Shown piece by piece: positions 6,597 through 6,905 of a stretch of DNA of 6,905 bases. The notes under the pieces were generated by a model. That model saw only the letters and a list, made by a program, of their open reading frames with translations. It made no database searches and was not told the DNA's origin. The first letter of the stretch is position 1; each line of letters starts with the position of its first letter. Source of the DNA: Bacteroidales bacterium (lineage in GTDB: Bacteria; Bacteroidota; Bacteroidia; Bacteroidales; FEN-979); contig JAFGNY010000059.1 of NCBI GenBank assembly GCA_016926765.1, positions 1 through 6,905 of the forward strand, written 5' to 3'. The position numbers were made by a program, and so were the translations under genes.

Positions 6597-6905
6597 ATGA
6601 AAACAATTTTGAAAGCCGGATTGACAGGATTTGTTTTGGTTTTTTTCTTTGTTCTACAGGGAATTGGACAGGAGATAAAAAAAGAGGATACACTTACGGT
6701 TCAGACATCGGCGGTATGCGGTATGTGCAAGGAGCGTATCGAACAGGGTCTTGCATTTGAGAAAGGAGTTAAAAAAGCCAGCCTGGATGAAGAGACCAAA
6801 AAAGTGAAGGTCATATTTTACCCCGCAAAAACGAATCCGGATATCATCAGGAATGCCATATCAAAGCTTGGCTATGATGCCGACAATGTGGCGGCTGATC
6901 CGAAA
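6597..6905 (+). CDS. Secreted heavy-metal-associated (HMA) domain protein, 3' end cut by window
   Basis: The frame is open from the ATG at 6597 to the right edge (103 codons, no stop), so the C-terminus is missing. Residues 1-24 are a signal peptide (Lys2, Lys6, then a Phe/Val/Leu-rich core and GIGQ), placing the protein in the periplasm or at a membrane face. Residues 33-96 form an HMA fold: a first strand (LTVQTSAV), the metal loop CGMC (Cys41 and Cys44, here CxxC with Met43), a helix (KERIEQGLAFEKGV), strands around KKASLDEETKKVKVIFY, and a final helix plus GYDADNV. The family binds Cu(I) or similar soft metals through the two cysteines and passes them to partners. Here it lies 79 bases after the TonB receptor on the same strand, so it may receive metal imported by that receptor or buffer it. 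Family relatives often end in another cysteine-containing tail, which cannot be seen here. The specific metal is inferred. Confidence 0.92.
   Translation, partial: MKTILKAGLTGFVLVFFFVLQGIGQEIKKEDTLTVQTSAVCGMCKERIEQGLAFEKGVKKASLDEETKKVKVIFYPAKTNPDIIRNAISKLGYDADNVAADPK

Overview
The window reads as chromosomal DNA from a member of the phylum Bacteroidota (Bacteroidetes). Three things support this. The large reverse-strand protein ends in the start of a type IX secretion system (T9SS, Por) sorting domain. The TonB-dependent receptor has the Bacteroidota layout, with a carboxypeptidase-regulatory-like domain before the plug. Both sides of the divergent intergenic region carry the TAnnTTTG -7 element of Bacteroidota sigma factors, and two of the four gene starts lack an obvious Shine-Dalgarno site. 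The genus cannot be named from this.

Layout. Positions 1-3420 are one uninterrupted reverse-strand reading frame of 1140 visible codons. It runs off the left edge, so its C-terminus is missing. It encodes a secreted multidomain protein: signal peptide, a beta-propeller with five Asp-boxes (BNR/sialidase-like), two Ig-like modules each opening with a Gly/Asn/Asp-rich loop, a jelly-roll adhesin-like domain, three PKD/Ig-like repeats, and the start of a T9SS sorting signal. A 139-bp divergent intergenic region follows (3421-3559). The forward strand then carries three genes: a Cys/His-rich small exported protein (3560-4039), a full-length TonB-dependent receptor (4166-6517), and a secreted heavy-metal-associated (HMA) domain protein with a CGMC metal site (6597-6905, cut by the right edge).

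How they fit together. The three forward genes look like one metal-handling locus, most probably for copper or a related soft metal. A cysteine/histidine-rich periplasmic protein and a CxxC metallochaperone-like protein flank an outer-membrane receptor that has an unusual adjacent cysteine pair in its plug. The metal and the direction of transport (uptake or scavenging) are inferred. The divergent T9SS substrate shares only the intergenic region with this locus, and nothing in its sequence links it to metals.

No RNA genes, insertion sequences, CRISPR arrays or origins were recognised. No stretch longer than 140 bases lacks a gene.
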